From: Actinomycetota bacterium
GTDB taxonomy: Bacteria; Actinomycetota; Actinomycetes; S36-B12
Length of the DNA: 6,076 nucleotides
Assembly (NCBI GenBank): GCA_009702725.1
Contig: WLHM01000088.1
Coordinates: 1-6,076 of the forward strand
Reading direction: 5' to 3'
A program made the translations under genes and the position numbers. The notes under the pieces are model-generated. The model ran no database searches. It saw only the letters and a program-made list of their open reading frames with translations, and had not been told where the DNA came from. Shown here one piece after another: positions 1 through 5,916 of this stretch. The number at the start of each line of letters is the position of its first letter. The first letter of the stretch is position 1.

Positions 1-26
1 AGCCGCACCAGCACTTGGAGGAATAA
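1..26 (+). CDS. possible 3' end of an upstream gene (partial)
   Basis: In the frame starting at base 3 the sequence reads PHQHLEE and then a TAA stop at 24-26, directly abutting the ATG at 27. A stop touching the next start, with the next gene's ribosome binding site inside the last codons, is the usual look of an operon junction, and every other junction here is equally tight. Relatives often have a HAD-family phosphatase gene near this position, but eight codons cannot identify anything. The reading could be chance; the other two frames are also open over this short stretch. Confidence 0.3.
17..22 (+). promoter_or_regulatory. strong Shine-Dalgarno of the first gene
   Basis: GGAGGA lies four bases before the ATG at 27, a near-perfect match to the anti-Shine-Dalgarno. 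It is the strongest ribosome binding site in the window and fixes the start of the first complete gene. Confidence 0.8.
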
Positions 27-482
27 ATGTTTGAAGACCTGCGGGGCTATTTGCAGATGGCTAGCGGCCTCACCGAAGTTACCGCTGCTAAGGCCAAAGA
101 GATTGCGATGGCGCTGGTAAGTCAAGGCTTGAATATGTCCGCGAAAGGCCCTGATGTGGTCGGGCAAGTGCAGGAGCTGGCCGATGATCTCGTGAGCACC
201 AGCAAGGAGAATCGCGAAATGCTGTTGGGCCTGATTCGTTCCGAGGTTGATCGCGCGGTAGGGCGCATGGGCTTTGTGCGCGAGGACGAACTCGCAGCAC
301 TTCGCCGCCATGTGCAGCGCCTCGAGCAGCAGTTGCTAGATCTAAAGTCTGATGCTGGCGAGAGCGCTCCGAAGCAAGCGGCTCAAGCTCCGGTAAGTGA
401 TTCGGTTGCGCCTGCAGACATTCCACTGAAAAAGAAGAAGAAGAAGGTCGTTGTCGTTAATGAAGGAGCCAAGGGTGTCTGA
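27..482 (+). CDS. small helical phasin/UbiK-like protein with lysine-valine tail
   Basis: A 151-residue soluble protein with no signal peptide or membrane segment. Residues 1-75 look amphipathic and helical (phasin-like, rich in A, K, E and L). Residues about 68-107 resemble the C-terminal part of the UbiK/YqiC (BMFP) family: a helix ending in RMGFVREDEL, then a leucine-zipper-like coiled coil (LAALRRHVQRLEQQLLDL). Residues 108-130 are a low-complexity A/P/S/Q linker. The end is unusual: six lysines (135-140), four valines (141-144), then NEGAKGV. Small coiled-coil proteins of this kind occur upstream of tlyA in other actinobacteria. Whether this one binds membranes, polymer granules or nucleic acid cannot be told; a basic tail would suit contact with RNA, DNA or acidic lipid, but that is inference. 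The start is set by GGAGGA at 17-22. The 3' end overlaps the next gene by 8 bases and contains its ribosome binding site. Confidence 0.8.
   Translation: MFEDLRGYLQMASGLTEVTAAKAKEIAMALVSQGLNMSAKGPDVVGQVQELADDLVSTSKENREMLLGLIRSEVDRAVGRMGFVREDELAALRRHVQRLEQQLLDLKSDAGESAPKQAAQAPVSDSVAPADIPLKKKKKKVVVVNEGAKGV
463..468 (+). promoter_or_regulatory. Shine-Dalgarno deciding the start of the 74-residue gene
   Basis: AAGGAG sits inside the last codons of the preceding gene, six bases before the GTG at 475. The alternative in-frame starts, TTG at 451 and ATG at 460, have only an AAGAAGG purine run at 441-447, badly spaced for either. This favours GTG 475. Confidence 0.65.
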
Positions 483-699
483 CGAAGATCTCGAAATTGA
501 TGACGTACTAGTACTCGAAGAAGTTAACACCGAGTTAGCCCTAGCGGTTTGGGAACCAACGGGCGATATCGGCATCGACGCGGCATTAGATGAGTTAACC
601 CAGCTTGAAGATCTGCCGCCAGGTGAGCGAATCGCAGTCTACGAAGGCGTCCATCGGCAGTTGCATCAGCGGCTGGCCGATCTAAGCACCGGCCCGTAG
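475..699 (+). CDS. conserved small actinobacterial protein preceding tlyA (Rv1693-type)
   Basis: A 74-residue acidic protein of unknown function if it starts at GTG 475; ATG 460 would give 79 residues and TTG 451 would give 82. Residues 1-28 are acidic and variable. The rest carries the part that looks conserved: a TGDIGIDAALDEL segment (29-41), then LEDLPPGERIAVYEGVHRQL (44-63) and a short helix ending LADL. A small protein with this V/IDAAL...L...P..E....YE.VHR.L pattern commonly sits immediately upstream of tlyA in actinobacteria; Rv1693 of M. tuberculosis occupies the same place. No catalytic motif, membrane segment or signal peptide is visible. It overlaps the previous gene by 8 bases. 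Its TAG stop lies 6 bases before the tlyA GTG and in the same frame, so its translation probably feeds tlyA by reinitiation. Identity rests on position and remembered family pattern. Confidence 0.75.
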   Translation: MSDEDLEIDDVLVLEEVNTELALAVWEPTGDIGIDAALDELTQLEDLPPGERIAVYEGVHRQLHQRLADLSTGP

Positions 700-705
700 T
701 CAGAA

Positions 706-1536
706 GTGGTCCTGCGCCGGCTCGACGCAGAATTGACGAGGCGGGGGTTGGCTCGTTCGCGTGATCATGCCCGTTTGCTAATCACTGAGGGAAATGTGTT
801 AGTGCGCGGCACGGTAGCGCTGAAGCCCGCCACCCAGGTCGACAGTGATGCGTCAATAGTTGTCAATGATGTCGATGAAGGCGCTCACTATGTCTCACGT
901 GGTGCACACAAGCTCATTGGCGCCCTAGATGCATTTCCTGATTTTAAGGTTGCCGGTCGCGATGGGCTTGATGCCGGTGCGTCAACCGGTGGGTTTACGC
1001 AAGTCTTGCTAGAACGAGGGATCACTCGGGTGCTGGCGGTGGATGTTGGGTATGGCCAGCTGGCTTGGCCGTTGCGCGGTGACCCACGGGTTCACCTAAT
1101 GGAGCGCACGAACGTTCGTACCTTGGGCGCGGAGAAGCTGCCTTGGCTGGCATCGGTGGTAGTCGCCGACCTCTCATTTATCTCCCTAGAGGTGGTACTT
1201 CCGGCGTTGGTCGCCTGTTCGGCTCCAACCGCTGACTACCTCGTGATGGTGAAACCACAATTCGAGGTTGGAAAAGAGGCGGTCGGGGCGGGAGTGGTTC
1301 GCGACCCAGAGTTGCGGGTGGGGGCTGTGCGGTCGGTGGCCCTCGCGGCAACTCGGCTGGGGCTACGCGTACGGGGGGTGGTTGCAAGTCCGCTGCCTGG
1401 GCCGGCGGGCAATGTGGAGTACTTCCTTTGGCTTGAGCAGGTCGAACCAGGTGATCGAGATAATGGGGATAATGGTCTAAGTGCGGCAGCACTTGATGTC
1501 GCTATCAGCACCGCAGTCGAGGAAGGTCCGGCATGA
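706..1536 (+). CDS. tlyA: TlyA, 16S/23S rRNA (cytidine-2'-O)-methyltransferase
   Basis: TlyA uses S-adenosylmethionine to methylate the ribose 2'-OH of cytidines in 16S rRNA (C1409) and, in the longer form, also 23S rRNA (C1920). In mycobacteria its loss gives capreomycin/viomycin resistance. The 276-residue protein has an S4 RNA-binding domain at about 3-60 (RLDAELTRRGLARSR, then NVLVRGTVALKPAT), followed by an FtsJ/RrmJ-type Rossmann methyltransferase. Visible motifs are SRGAHKL (64-70), the SAM-binding loop GASTGGFT (91-98), DVGYGQLAW (113-121), ADLSFISL (154-161), VKPQFEVGK (182-190) and PLPGPAGNVEYFLW (229-242). The catalytic tetrad maps to K69, D155, K183 and E238. The extended N- and C-termini resemble the dual-site type II form. 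The interdomain tetrapeptide RXWV of the mycobacterial enzyme is replaced by AHYV (60-63). GTG 706 is the only good start; no clear Shine-Dalgarno precedes it, fitting coupling to the gene that ends 6 bases upstream. It overlaps nadK by 4 bases. Confidence 0.95.
   Translation: MVLRRLDAELTRRGLARSRDHARLLITEGNVLVRGTVALKPATQVDSDASIVVNDVDEGAHYVSRGAHKLIGALDAFPDFKVAGRDGLDAGASTGGFTQVLLERGITRVLAVDVGYGQLAWPLRGDPRVHLMERTNVRTLGAEKLPWLASVVVADLSFISLEVVLPALVACSAPTADYLVMVKPQFEVGKEAVGAGVVRDPELRVGAVRSVALAATRLGLRVRGVVASPLPGPAGNVEYFLWLEQVEPGDRDNGDNGLSAAALDVAISTAVEEGPA
1459..1476 (+). repeat. 9-base tandem duplication in tlyA
   Basis: GATAATGGG is followed directly by GATAATGGT, encoding DNGDNG (residues 252-257) in the linker between the methyltransferase core and the C-terminal extension of TlyA. 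It keeps the reading frame. It is probably a small replication-slippage duplication in a tolerant loop. Confidence 0.7.
1519..1526 (+). promoter_or_regulatory. Shine-Dalgarno of nadK
   Basis: GAGGAAGG within the last codons of tlyA ends six bases before the ATG at 1533. It supports that start in addition to the ATGA overlap. Confidence 0.65.
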
Positions 1537-2459
1537 GTGGTTCAGCAACCCGGGTGTTGTTGGTTATCAATCCGCGCCGTTCGGAGGCCAGAGAGGTAGC
1601 GCTATTGGTTGCAAATGCGCTGCAGGCTGAAGGTGTCAAAGTCTCGATGGCGGCTGACGACCTTGATCAGTGGGCAGCGGTAGCTGGCGAAAGTGATGGC
1701 CCCCCCGAAGTTGATGCAGTCTCGGCTGATGAGCACGCCGGGGATGGTTGCGATGTCGTGGTGGTGCTCGGGGGTGATGGGACGATCCTGCGTGGGGCTG
1801 AAAGGGCGCGGGCATCTGGTGCGCCAATTCTTGGAGTCAATCTCGGCCACGTCGGCTTCCTTGCCGAGGCAGAGTCCGAAGAGGTTGATGCGGTTGTCGA
1901 TGCGGTAATCAATCACCGTTGGCATGTTGAAGAACGCATGGCCATAGAGGTACGTATCTTGGTTGCCGGTGAACTCGGCGCGCAGACTGGGGCACTAAAT
2001 GAGATCAGCATTGAAAAACTCTCTCGCGAGCGCATGATCGACCTTGTTGTCGAGGTAGATGGGCGTCCACTTTCGCGTTGGGGGTGTGATGGCGTGGTAG
2101 CTGCAACGCCAACTGGTTCCACTGCATACGCGTTCTCTGCTGGTGGCCCAGTGGTGTGGCCCGAGGTAGCGGCATTGCTGGTGGTGCCTCTGAGCGCGCA
2201 TGCCTTATTTGCGCGCCCGTTGGTGGTTTCACCACGCAGTGTTATTGCCTTTGAGATTCAGCCTTTTAGTTCAGCGGTGCTTGCTGCTGACGGCCGACGA
2301 ATGTTCGAGGTGGCCGAAGGTGCGCGCGTCGAGGTTCGTCAGCATCCGCAGCCAGTGTTATTTGCCCGACTCGCGACCGCGCCGTTTACCGATCGGCTAG
2401 TGGCGAAATTTGATTTGCCAGTTCAAGGCTGGCGGGGCGGAACTCGAGGCACTGCGTGA
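1533..2459 (+). CDS. nadK: NAD kinase (ATP/polyphosphate-NAD kinase)
   Basis: Phosphorylates the 2'-hydroxyl of the adenosine ribose of NAD to make NADP, the only route to NADP in most bacteria; cytosolic. The 308-residue protein is full length for the actinobacterial enzyme (PpnK). Visible family motifs are the N-terminal strand with NPRRSEA (13-19), GGDGT (80-84, binding phosphate/ATP and supplying the key Asp), GVNLGHVGFLAE (101-112), ALNEISIEK (154-162, the NE motif that contacts NAD), and the glycine-rich CDGVVAATPTGSTAYAFSAGGP segment (185-206). VPLSAHALFARPLVV (218-232) and DGR (253-255) follow in the C-terminal beta domain. Residues 50-73 form an acidic low-complexity insert before GGDGT, encoded in part by a run of seven C at 1700-1706. 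The ATG overlaps the tlyA stop as ATGA; the stop overlaps the recN GTG as GTGA. The substrate (NAD only) is assumed from the family. Confidence 0.96.
   Translation: MSGSATRVLLVINPRRSEAREVALLVANALQAEGVKVSMAADDLDQWAAVAGESDGPPEVDAVSADEHAGDGCDVVVVLGGDGTILRGAERARASGAPILGVNLGHVGFLAEAESEEVDAVVDAVINHRWHVEERMAIEVRILVAGELGAQTGALNEISIEKLSRERMIDLVVEVDGRPLSRWGCDGVVAATPTGSTAYAFSAGGPVVWPEVAALLVVPLSAHALFARPLVVSPRSVIAFEIQPFSSAVLAADGRRMFEVAEGARVEVRQHPQPVLFARLATAPFTDRLVAKFDLPVQGWRGGTRGTA
2446..2449 (+). promoter_or_regulatory. Shine-Dalgarno of recN
   Basis: GAGG six bases before the GTG at 2456, inside the end of nadK. It is short but correctly placed, and supports GTG as the recN start. Confidence 0.5.
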
Positions 2460-4204
2460 TCGAGAGTTTGCGGATACGCGGGCTAGGCGTCATCGATGAT
2501 GCGGTCATCGCATTTGGTTCGGGCCTAACCGCGATTACCGGCGAGACCGGTGCCGGGAAAACAATGGTCCTTACCGGCTTGAGCTTGCTCTCCGGTGGTA
2601 AATCCGACGCTCAGGTGGTACGTCACGGTAGTGATCGCGCTGAAGTCGACGGCGAGTGGTCACTTGTTGAAAAAGACTCGTTAACTGTACTTAATCGCCT
2701 GAGCGAAGCTGGTGCTGAAATAGATATTGAGCAGGGGAGAGCGCAAGTGCTGCTGGCTCGCGCGGTTTCCGGTGAAGGCCGCAGCCGGGCGTTCGCCGGT
2801 GGGCGCACCGTCCCGGTGACCCTCTTGCAAGAAATCGCGGGCGATCTCGTGGCGGTGCACGGGCAGTCTGAGCAATTGCGCTTACGGCAATCCGGTAAGC
2901 AACGTGAGCTTTTGGATCGCTACGCGGGTGCTGCAGCCGCGAAATTACTCGCCGACTATCAAAGTGCCTTCACCAATTGGCGCCAGGTGCGTGCCGAAGT
3001 ACAGGAGTTGACCGGGCAGCGGGAAAATCGTGCGCGCGAGGCGGCCATGTTGGCAATTGGTATCGCCGAAATCGAGGCGGTGGCCCCGCTCCCGGGAGAG
3101 GACCTTGACCTAGATCGTCAATCCGCGTTATTGGTGCATTCGGGCACCTTGCTCGAAGATGTTGCAACCGCCCACTTGGCACTTGTTGGCACCGACGAGG
3201 CAATTGTCACCGGATCGGGCGCGGGCAACGCAAATGTGCTGTCCGTCTTGGCCGCTGCGACCAAAGCCCTGGATAGGGCGGTTGAGGTCGACCCGCAGTT
3301 GACTCCTGTCCGCGATAGATTTCGCGAAATCAGCAGCATCGCCGCTGATACTGCCGTCACCTTGTCCTCGTATGCGAGTGAGATTGATGCTGATCCGGCG
3401 CGCCAAGCTTGGGTTGAGGAGCGACGAAATGCATTGGCTGGCCTCCGGCGCAGATATGGCGCGACCGTGGACCAAGTGCTCGAGTGGCTGGAGCAGGCTA
3501 AAGGAACCGTGGCTGAAGTCTTCGGTGACGAAGATCGACTCGCGGTGCTTGCCGAGCAAGAATTGGCTGCACAGGCGACCGTTACCAAGTTGGCGGCAAG
3601 TTTGTCAGCGGCTCGCATCAAGGCTGGAAAACGATTTTCCATTGCCGTCACCGACGAGTTACAAGCTCTAGCAATGCCTGACTCGGTATTGGATGTCAGT
3701 ATTGAGACGGTGGTAGAGCTATCTCAATTTGGCTCGCACGGCGCCGACGAAATCGAGTTCTTACTCCAACCCCATGTGGGGTCAAGCCCGCTGCCAATCG
3801 GTAAGGGAGCTTCAGGTGGTGAACTTTCTCGGGTGATGCTCGCCATCGAAGTGGTGCTGGCCGGAGTTGACCCTGTGCCTACCTTCGTATTCGACGAAGT
3901 GGATGCCGGGATCGGGGGTCGTGCCGCGGTCGAGGTCGGCCGCCGGTTAGCACGGCTGGCCCGAACCGCCCAAGTAATCGTGGTCACCCATCTACCCCAG
4001 GTGGCGGCATTCGCGGACCAGCACGTGGTTATTGCAAAAAGCGCCGATGGGCTAGTTACAGCATCGAGTGTGACCGCGGTTACGGGCGCGGCGCGCATTG
4101 GCGAGTTGGTGCGCATGTTGTCAGGCTTGACCAACTCGCAAGCTGGCGCCGCCCACGCCGAAGAACTCCTCGATTTGGCGACCCAAGAGCGGCTCGCTAA
4201 GTAA
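2456..4204 (+). CDS. recN: DNA repair protein RecN
   Basis: RecN is an SMC-like ATPase that gathers or bridges DNA ends during recombinational repair of double-strand breaks. At 582 residues it is full length for the family. The ATPase head is split. The N-terminal half has LRIRGLGVIDDAVIAF (5-20), Walker A GETGAGKT (29-36) and the Q-loop-like HGQSEQLRL (135-143). The central part, about 155-395, is rich in A, E, Q, R and L, as expected for the antiparallel coiled coil. The C-terminal half has the ABC signature GKGASGGELSRV (449-460), Walker B TFVFDEVDAGIGG (476-488) with the catalytic Glu in FDEVD, the THLPQVAAFAD switch region (511-521) and ARIGELVRMLSG (546-557). No motif residue is missing. 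GTG 2456 overlaps the nadK stop by 4 bases, and the protein begins exactly where family members do. In many bacteria recN is SOS-induced, but no actinobacterial LexA box (GAAC-N4-GTTC) is visible in the roughly 100 bases upstream, so expression probably follows the operon. Confidence 0.97.
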   Translation: MIESLRIRGLGVIDDAVIAFGSGLTAITGETGAGKTMVLTGLSLLSGGKSDAQVVRHGSDRAEVDGEWSLVEKDSLTVLNRLSEAGAEIDIEQGRAQVLLARAVSGEGRSRAFAGGRTVPVTLLQEIAGDLVAVHGQSEQLRLRQSGKQRELLDRYAGAAAAKLLADYQSAFTNWRQVRAEVQELTGQRENRAREAAMLAIGIAEIEAVAPLPGEDLDLDRQSALLVHSGTLLEDVATAHLALVGTDEAIVTGSGAGNANVLSVLAAATKALDRAVEVDPQLTPVRDRFREISSIAADTAVTLSSYASEIDADPARQAWVEERRNALAGLRRRYGATVDQVLEWLEQAKGTVAEVFGDEDRLAVLAEQELAAQATVTKLAASLSAARIKAGKRFSIAVTDELQALAMPDSVLDVSIETVVELSQFGSHGADEIEFLLQPHVGSSPLPIGKGASGGELSRVMLAIEVVLAGVDPVPTFVFDEVDAGIGGRAAVEVGRRLARLARTAQVIVVTHLPQVAAFADQHVVIAKSADGLVTASSVTAVTGAARIGELVRMLSGLTNSQAGAAHAEELLDLATQERLAK

Positions 4205-4257
4205 ACACCTGCGCGTCAGGTTCGCCTCAGGTCAAATGACTGATAGTCTGATGTCCC
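4205..4257 (+). promoter_or_regulatory. recN-pyrG gap with a likely pyrG promoter
   Basis: This is the only real intergenic space. An extended -10 element, TGATAGTCT (4241-4249, TGN plus the TANNNT hexamer TAGTCT), lies eight bases before the pyrG GTG. The hexamer 17 bases upstream of it, TTCGCC (4221-4226), is a poor -35. A start point 7-9 bases after the -10 would fall at about 4256-4258, at or just before the GTG, giving a leaderless or almost leaderless mRNA. There is no Shine-Dalgarno before pyrG, which agrees. The call is by eye. Confidence 0.45.
4216..4232 (+). repeat. TCAGGT direct repeat, 11-base period, beside the putative promoter
   Basis: TCAGGT occurs at 4216-4221 and 4227-4232, one helical turn apart, flanking the putative -35. 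The first copy also closes a small inverted repeat, ACCTG (4207-4211) with CAGGT (4217-4221). The second begins an imperfect inverted repeat, TCAGGTCA (4227-4234) against TGACTGA (4237-4243), broken by one extra G. Such an arrangement could be an operator, but six-base repeats in 53 bases may be chance. Confidence 0.35.
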
Positions 4258-5916
4258 GTGAGTTCAGTGAAGCAAACTAAGCATGTCTTCGTTACCGGAG
4301 GCGTCGCTTCCTCACTCGGTAAAGGGCTTACCGCCTCGAGTTTAGGTAGTTTGCTAGCAGCCCGCGGCTTGCGCGTGACAATGCAGAAGTTGGATCCATA
4401 CCTCAATGTTGATCCCGGAACAATGAATCCCTTCCAGCATGGTGAGGTTTTCGTTACCGACGATGGCGCCGAAACCGATCTGGATATTGGTCACTATGAG
4501 CGCTTCCTTGATACCGAACTACACGGGTCGGCGAATGTCACCACCGGTCAGGTCTATTCCACGGTAATCGCCAAGGAGCGTCGCGGCGAGTATTTAGGCG
4601 ACACTGTCCAAGTCATCCCGCACATCACGAACGAAATCAAGTCTCGAATTCGTCGGATGGCTGGCCCCGATGTCGATGTCGTCATTACCGAAGTAGGCGG
4701 CACGGTCGGTGACATCGAGTCACTTCCGTTTTTGGAAGCGGTGAGGCAGGTGCGCCACGAGGTAGGCCGAGACAATGTCTTTTTCCTTCATGTTTCACTG
4801 CTTCCCTATATCGGTCCATCAGGTGAATTAAAGACAAAGCCCACTCAGCATTCAGTCGCTTCGCTGCGCAATATCGGTATTCAGCCCGATGCCATTGTGT
4901 TGCGAGCCGATCGCCCAGTTCCAATAGCAATCAAGCGCAAGATCTCCTTGATGTGTGACGTTGATGAGGAAGCCGTGGTCGCAGCGGTTGATGCAGCAAG
5001 TATTTATGACATCCCCAAGGTGCTGCATACCGAAGGACTCGACGCCTACGTTATTCGCCGGCTTGACTTACCATTTCGTGATGTGGATTGGACCAGATGG
5101 GATGACCTGCTGCGCCGGGTTCATCATCCAGCCAAACAGGTAACCATTGGCTTAGTGGGCAAGTATGTAGACCTACCGGATGCGTACCTTTCGGTTACCG
5201 AAGCAATGCGCGCCGGTGGCTTCCATAATGATTGCAAGGTTGAGATCCGCTGGGTCACTAGTGATGATTGCGCGAGTCCTGCTGGCGCCCGCGAGCAGCT
5301 CGAAGGCCTCGACGGCATTTTGGTACCTGGTGGCTTTGGGGTGCGGGGCATTGAAGGCAAACTTGGTGCGCTTCGATACGCACGTGAAAATGGAATTCCA
5401 ACACTTGGTATTTGCCTCGGCTTGCAATGCATGGTGATTGAGTATGCGCGCAACGTTGCCGGTCTTGCCGACGCTAACTCACTTGAGTTTGACGAAACTA
5501 CGGCGCACCCGGTGGTTTCGACCATGGCTGATCAGCGCGATGTGGTTTCCGGTGAGCGCGATATGGGTGGCACCATGCGCTTGGGTCTTTACCCGGCGAA
5601 ATTACTTGAGGGATCGCAAGTGGCAAACACCTACGGGCTTCCGTATATTGACGAGCGTCACCGTCATCGGTTTGAGGTTTCGAACACTTATCGTCCAGCA
5701 CTTGAAGAGTCCGGTCTGGTTTTTTCTGGAACGTCGCCAGATGGTCGTCTTGTTGAGTTTGTCGAACTCCCGGAGCAGGTGCACCCTTATTACATCGGCA
5801 CTCAGGCACACCCCGAATTTCGCTCGCGGCCTACTAGGGCGCATCCACTGTTTATCGGCTTGGTCAGTGCAGCACTTGCTCGCGCGGAAAGTCGCGCTAC
5901 GCAATTTGCCAGATGA
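4258..5916 (+). CDS. pyrG: CTP synthase (glutamine-hydrolysing)
   Basis: Makes CTP from UTP, ATP and glutamine, the last step of pyrimidine nucleotide synthesis; cytosolic and active as a tetramer. The 552-residue protein is full length. The N-terminal amidoligase domain (about 1-280) shows the P-loop GGVASSLGKG (14-23), KLDPYLNVDPGTMNPFQHGE (44-63), DDGAETDLDIGHYERF (68-83), EVGGTVGDIES (145-155) and GPSGELKTKPTQHS (186-199). The class I glutamine amidotransferase domain (about 295-545) has the oxyanion-loop PGGFGVRG (357-364), nucleophile C386 in GICLG, SERHRHRFEV-like DERHRHRFEV (465-474), and H518 and E520 in TQAHPE, completing the triad. GTG 4258 is chosen because it matches the putative leaderless start; an in-frame GTG at 4267 would remove three residues and leave the fold intact. 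There is no Shine-Dalgarno at either. The stop overlaps the next gene by 4 bases. Confidence 0.97.
   Translation: MSSVKQTKHVFVTGGVASSLGKGLTASSLGSLLAARGLRVTMQKLDPYLNVDPGTMNPFQHGEVFVTDDGAETDLDIGHYERFLDTELHGSANVTTGQVYSTVIAKERRGEYLGDTVQVIPHITNEIKSRIRRMAGPDVDVVITEVGGTVGDIESLPFLEAVRQVRHEVGRDNVFFLHVSLLPYIGPSGELKTKPTQHSVASLRNIGIQPDAIVLRADRPVPIAIKRKISLMCDVDEEAVVAAVDAASIYDIPKVLHTEGLDAYVIRRLDLPFRDVDWTRWDDLLRRVHHPAKQVTIGLVGKYVDLPDAYLSVTEAMRAGGFHNDCKVEIRWVTSDDCASPAGAREQLEGLDGILVPGGFGVRGIEGKLGALRYARENGIPTLGICLGLQCMVIEYARNVAGLADANSLEFDETTAHPVVSTMADQRDVVSGERDMGGTMRLGLYPAKLLEGSQVANTYGLPYIDERHRHRFEVSNTYRPALEESGLVFSGTSPDGRLVEFVELPEQVHPYYIGTQAHPEFRSRPTRAHPLFIGLVSAALARAESRATQFAR

Noticed and set aside
428..447. 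A-rich lysine tract as a programmed frameshift site joining the first two genes.
   Set aside because: The seven bases are G AAA AAG, not the A AAA AAG slippery heptamer. Reaching the second gene needs a +1 shift, and that gene has its own well-spaced Shine-Dalgarno and GTG.
1108..1119. 12-base perfect palindrome ACGAACGTTCGT, resembling an actinobacterial LexA half-site pair.
   Set aside because: The SOS box needs GAAC-N4-GTTC with a four-base spacer, and here the halves abut. It lies deep within tlyA and encodes the conserved ERTNVR segment, so it is most likely a coding coincidence.
3118..3651. A 177-codon minus-strand open frame inside recN, and similar long antisense frames in pyrG and nadK.
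   Set aside because: They run opposite strongly conserved genes, carry low-complexity S/A/R/P-rich translations with no recognisable motif, and are expected in G+C-rich coding DNA.
4207..4221. Hairpin ACCTG-CGCGT-CAGGT just after the recN stop, a possible terminator.
   Set aside because: The stem is only five pairs and no T-run follows, so it does not qualify as an intrinsic terminator.
4297..4326. Ala in the PyrG P-loop (GGVASSLGKG) where the E. coli enzyme has Val.
   Set aside because: The mycobacterial enzyme also has GGVASSLGKG as I recall it, so this is the normal actinobacterial form.
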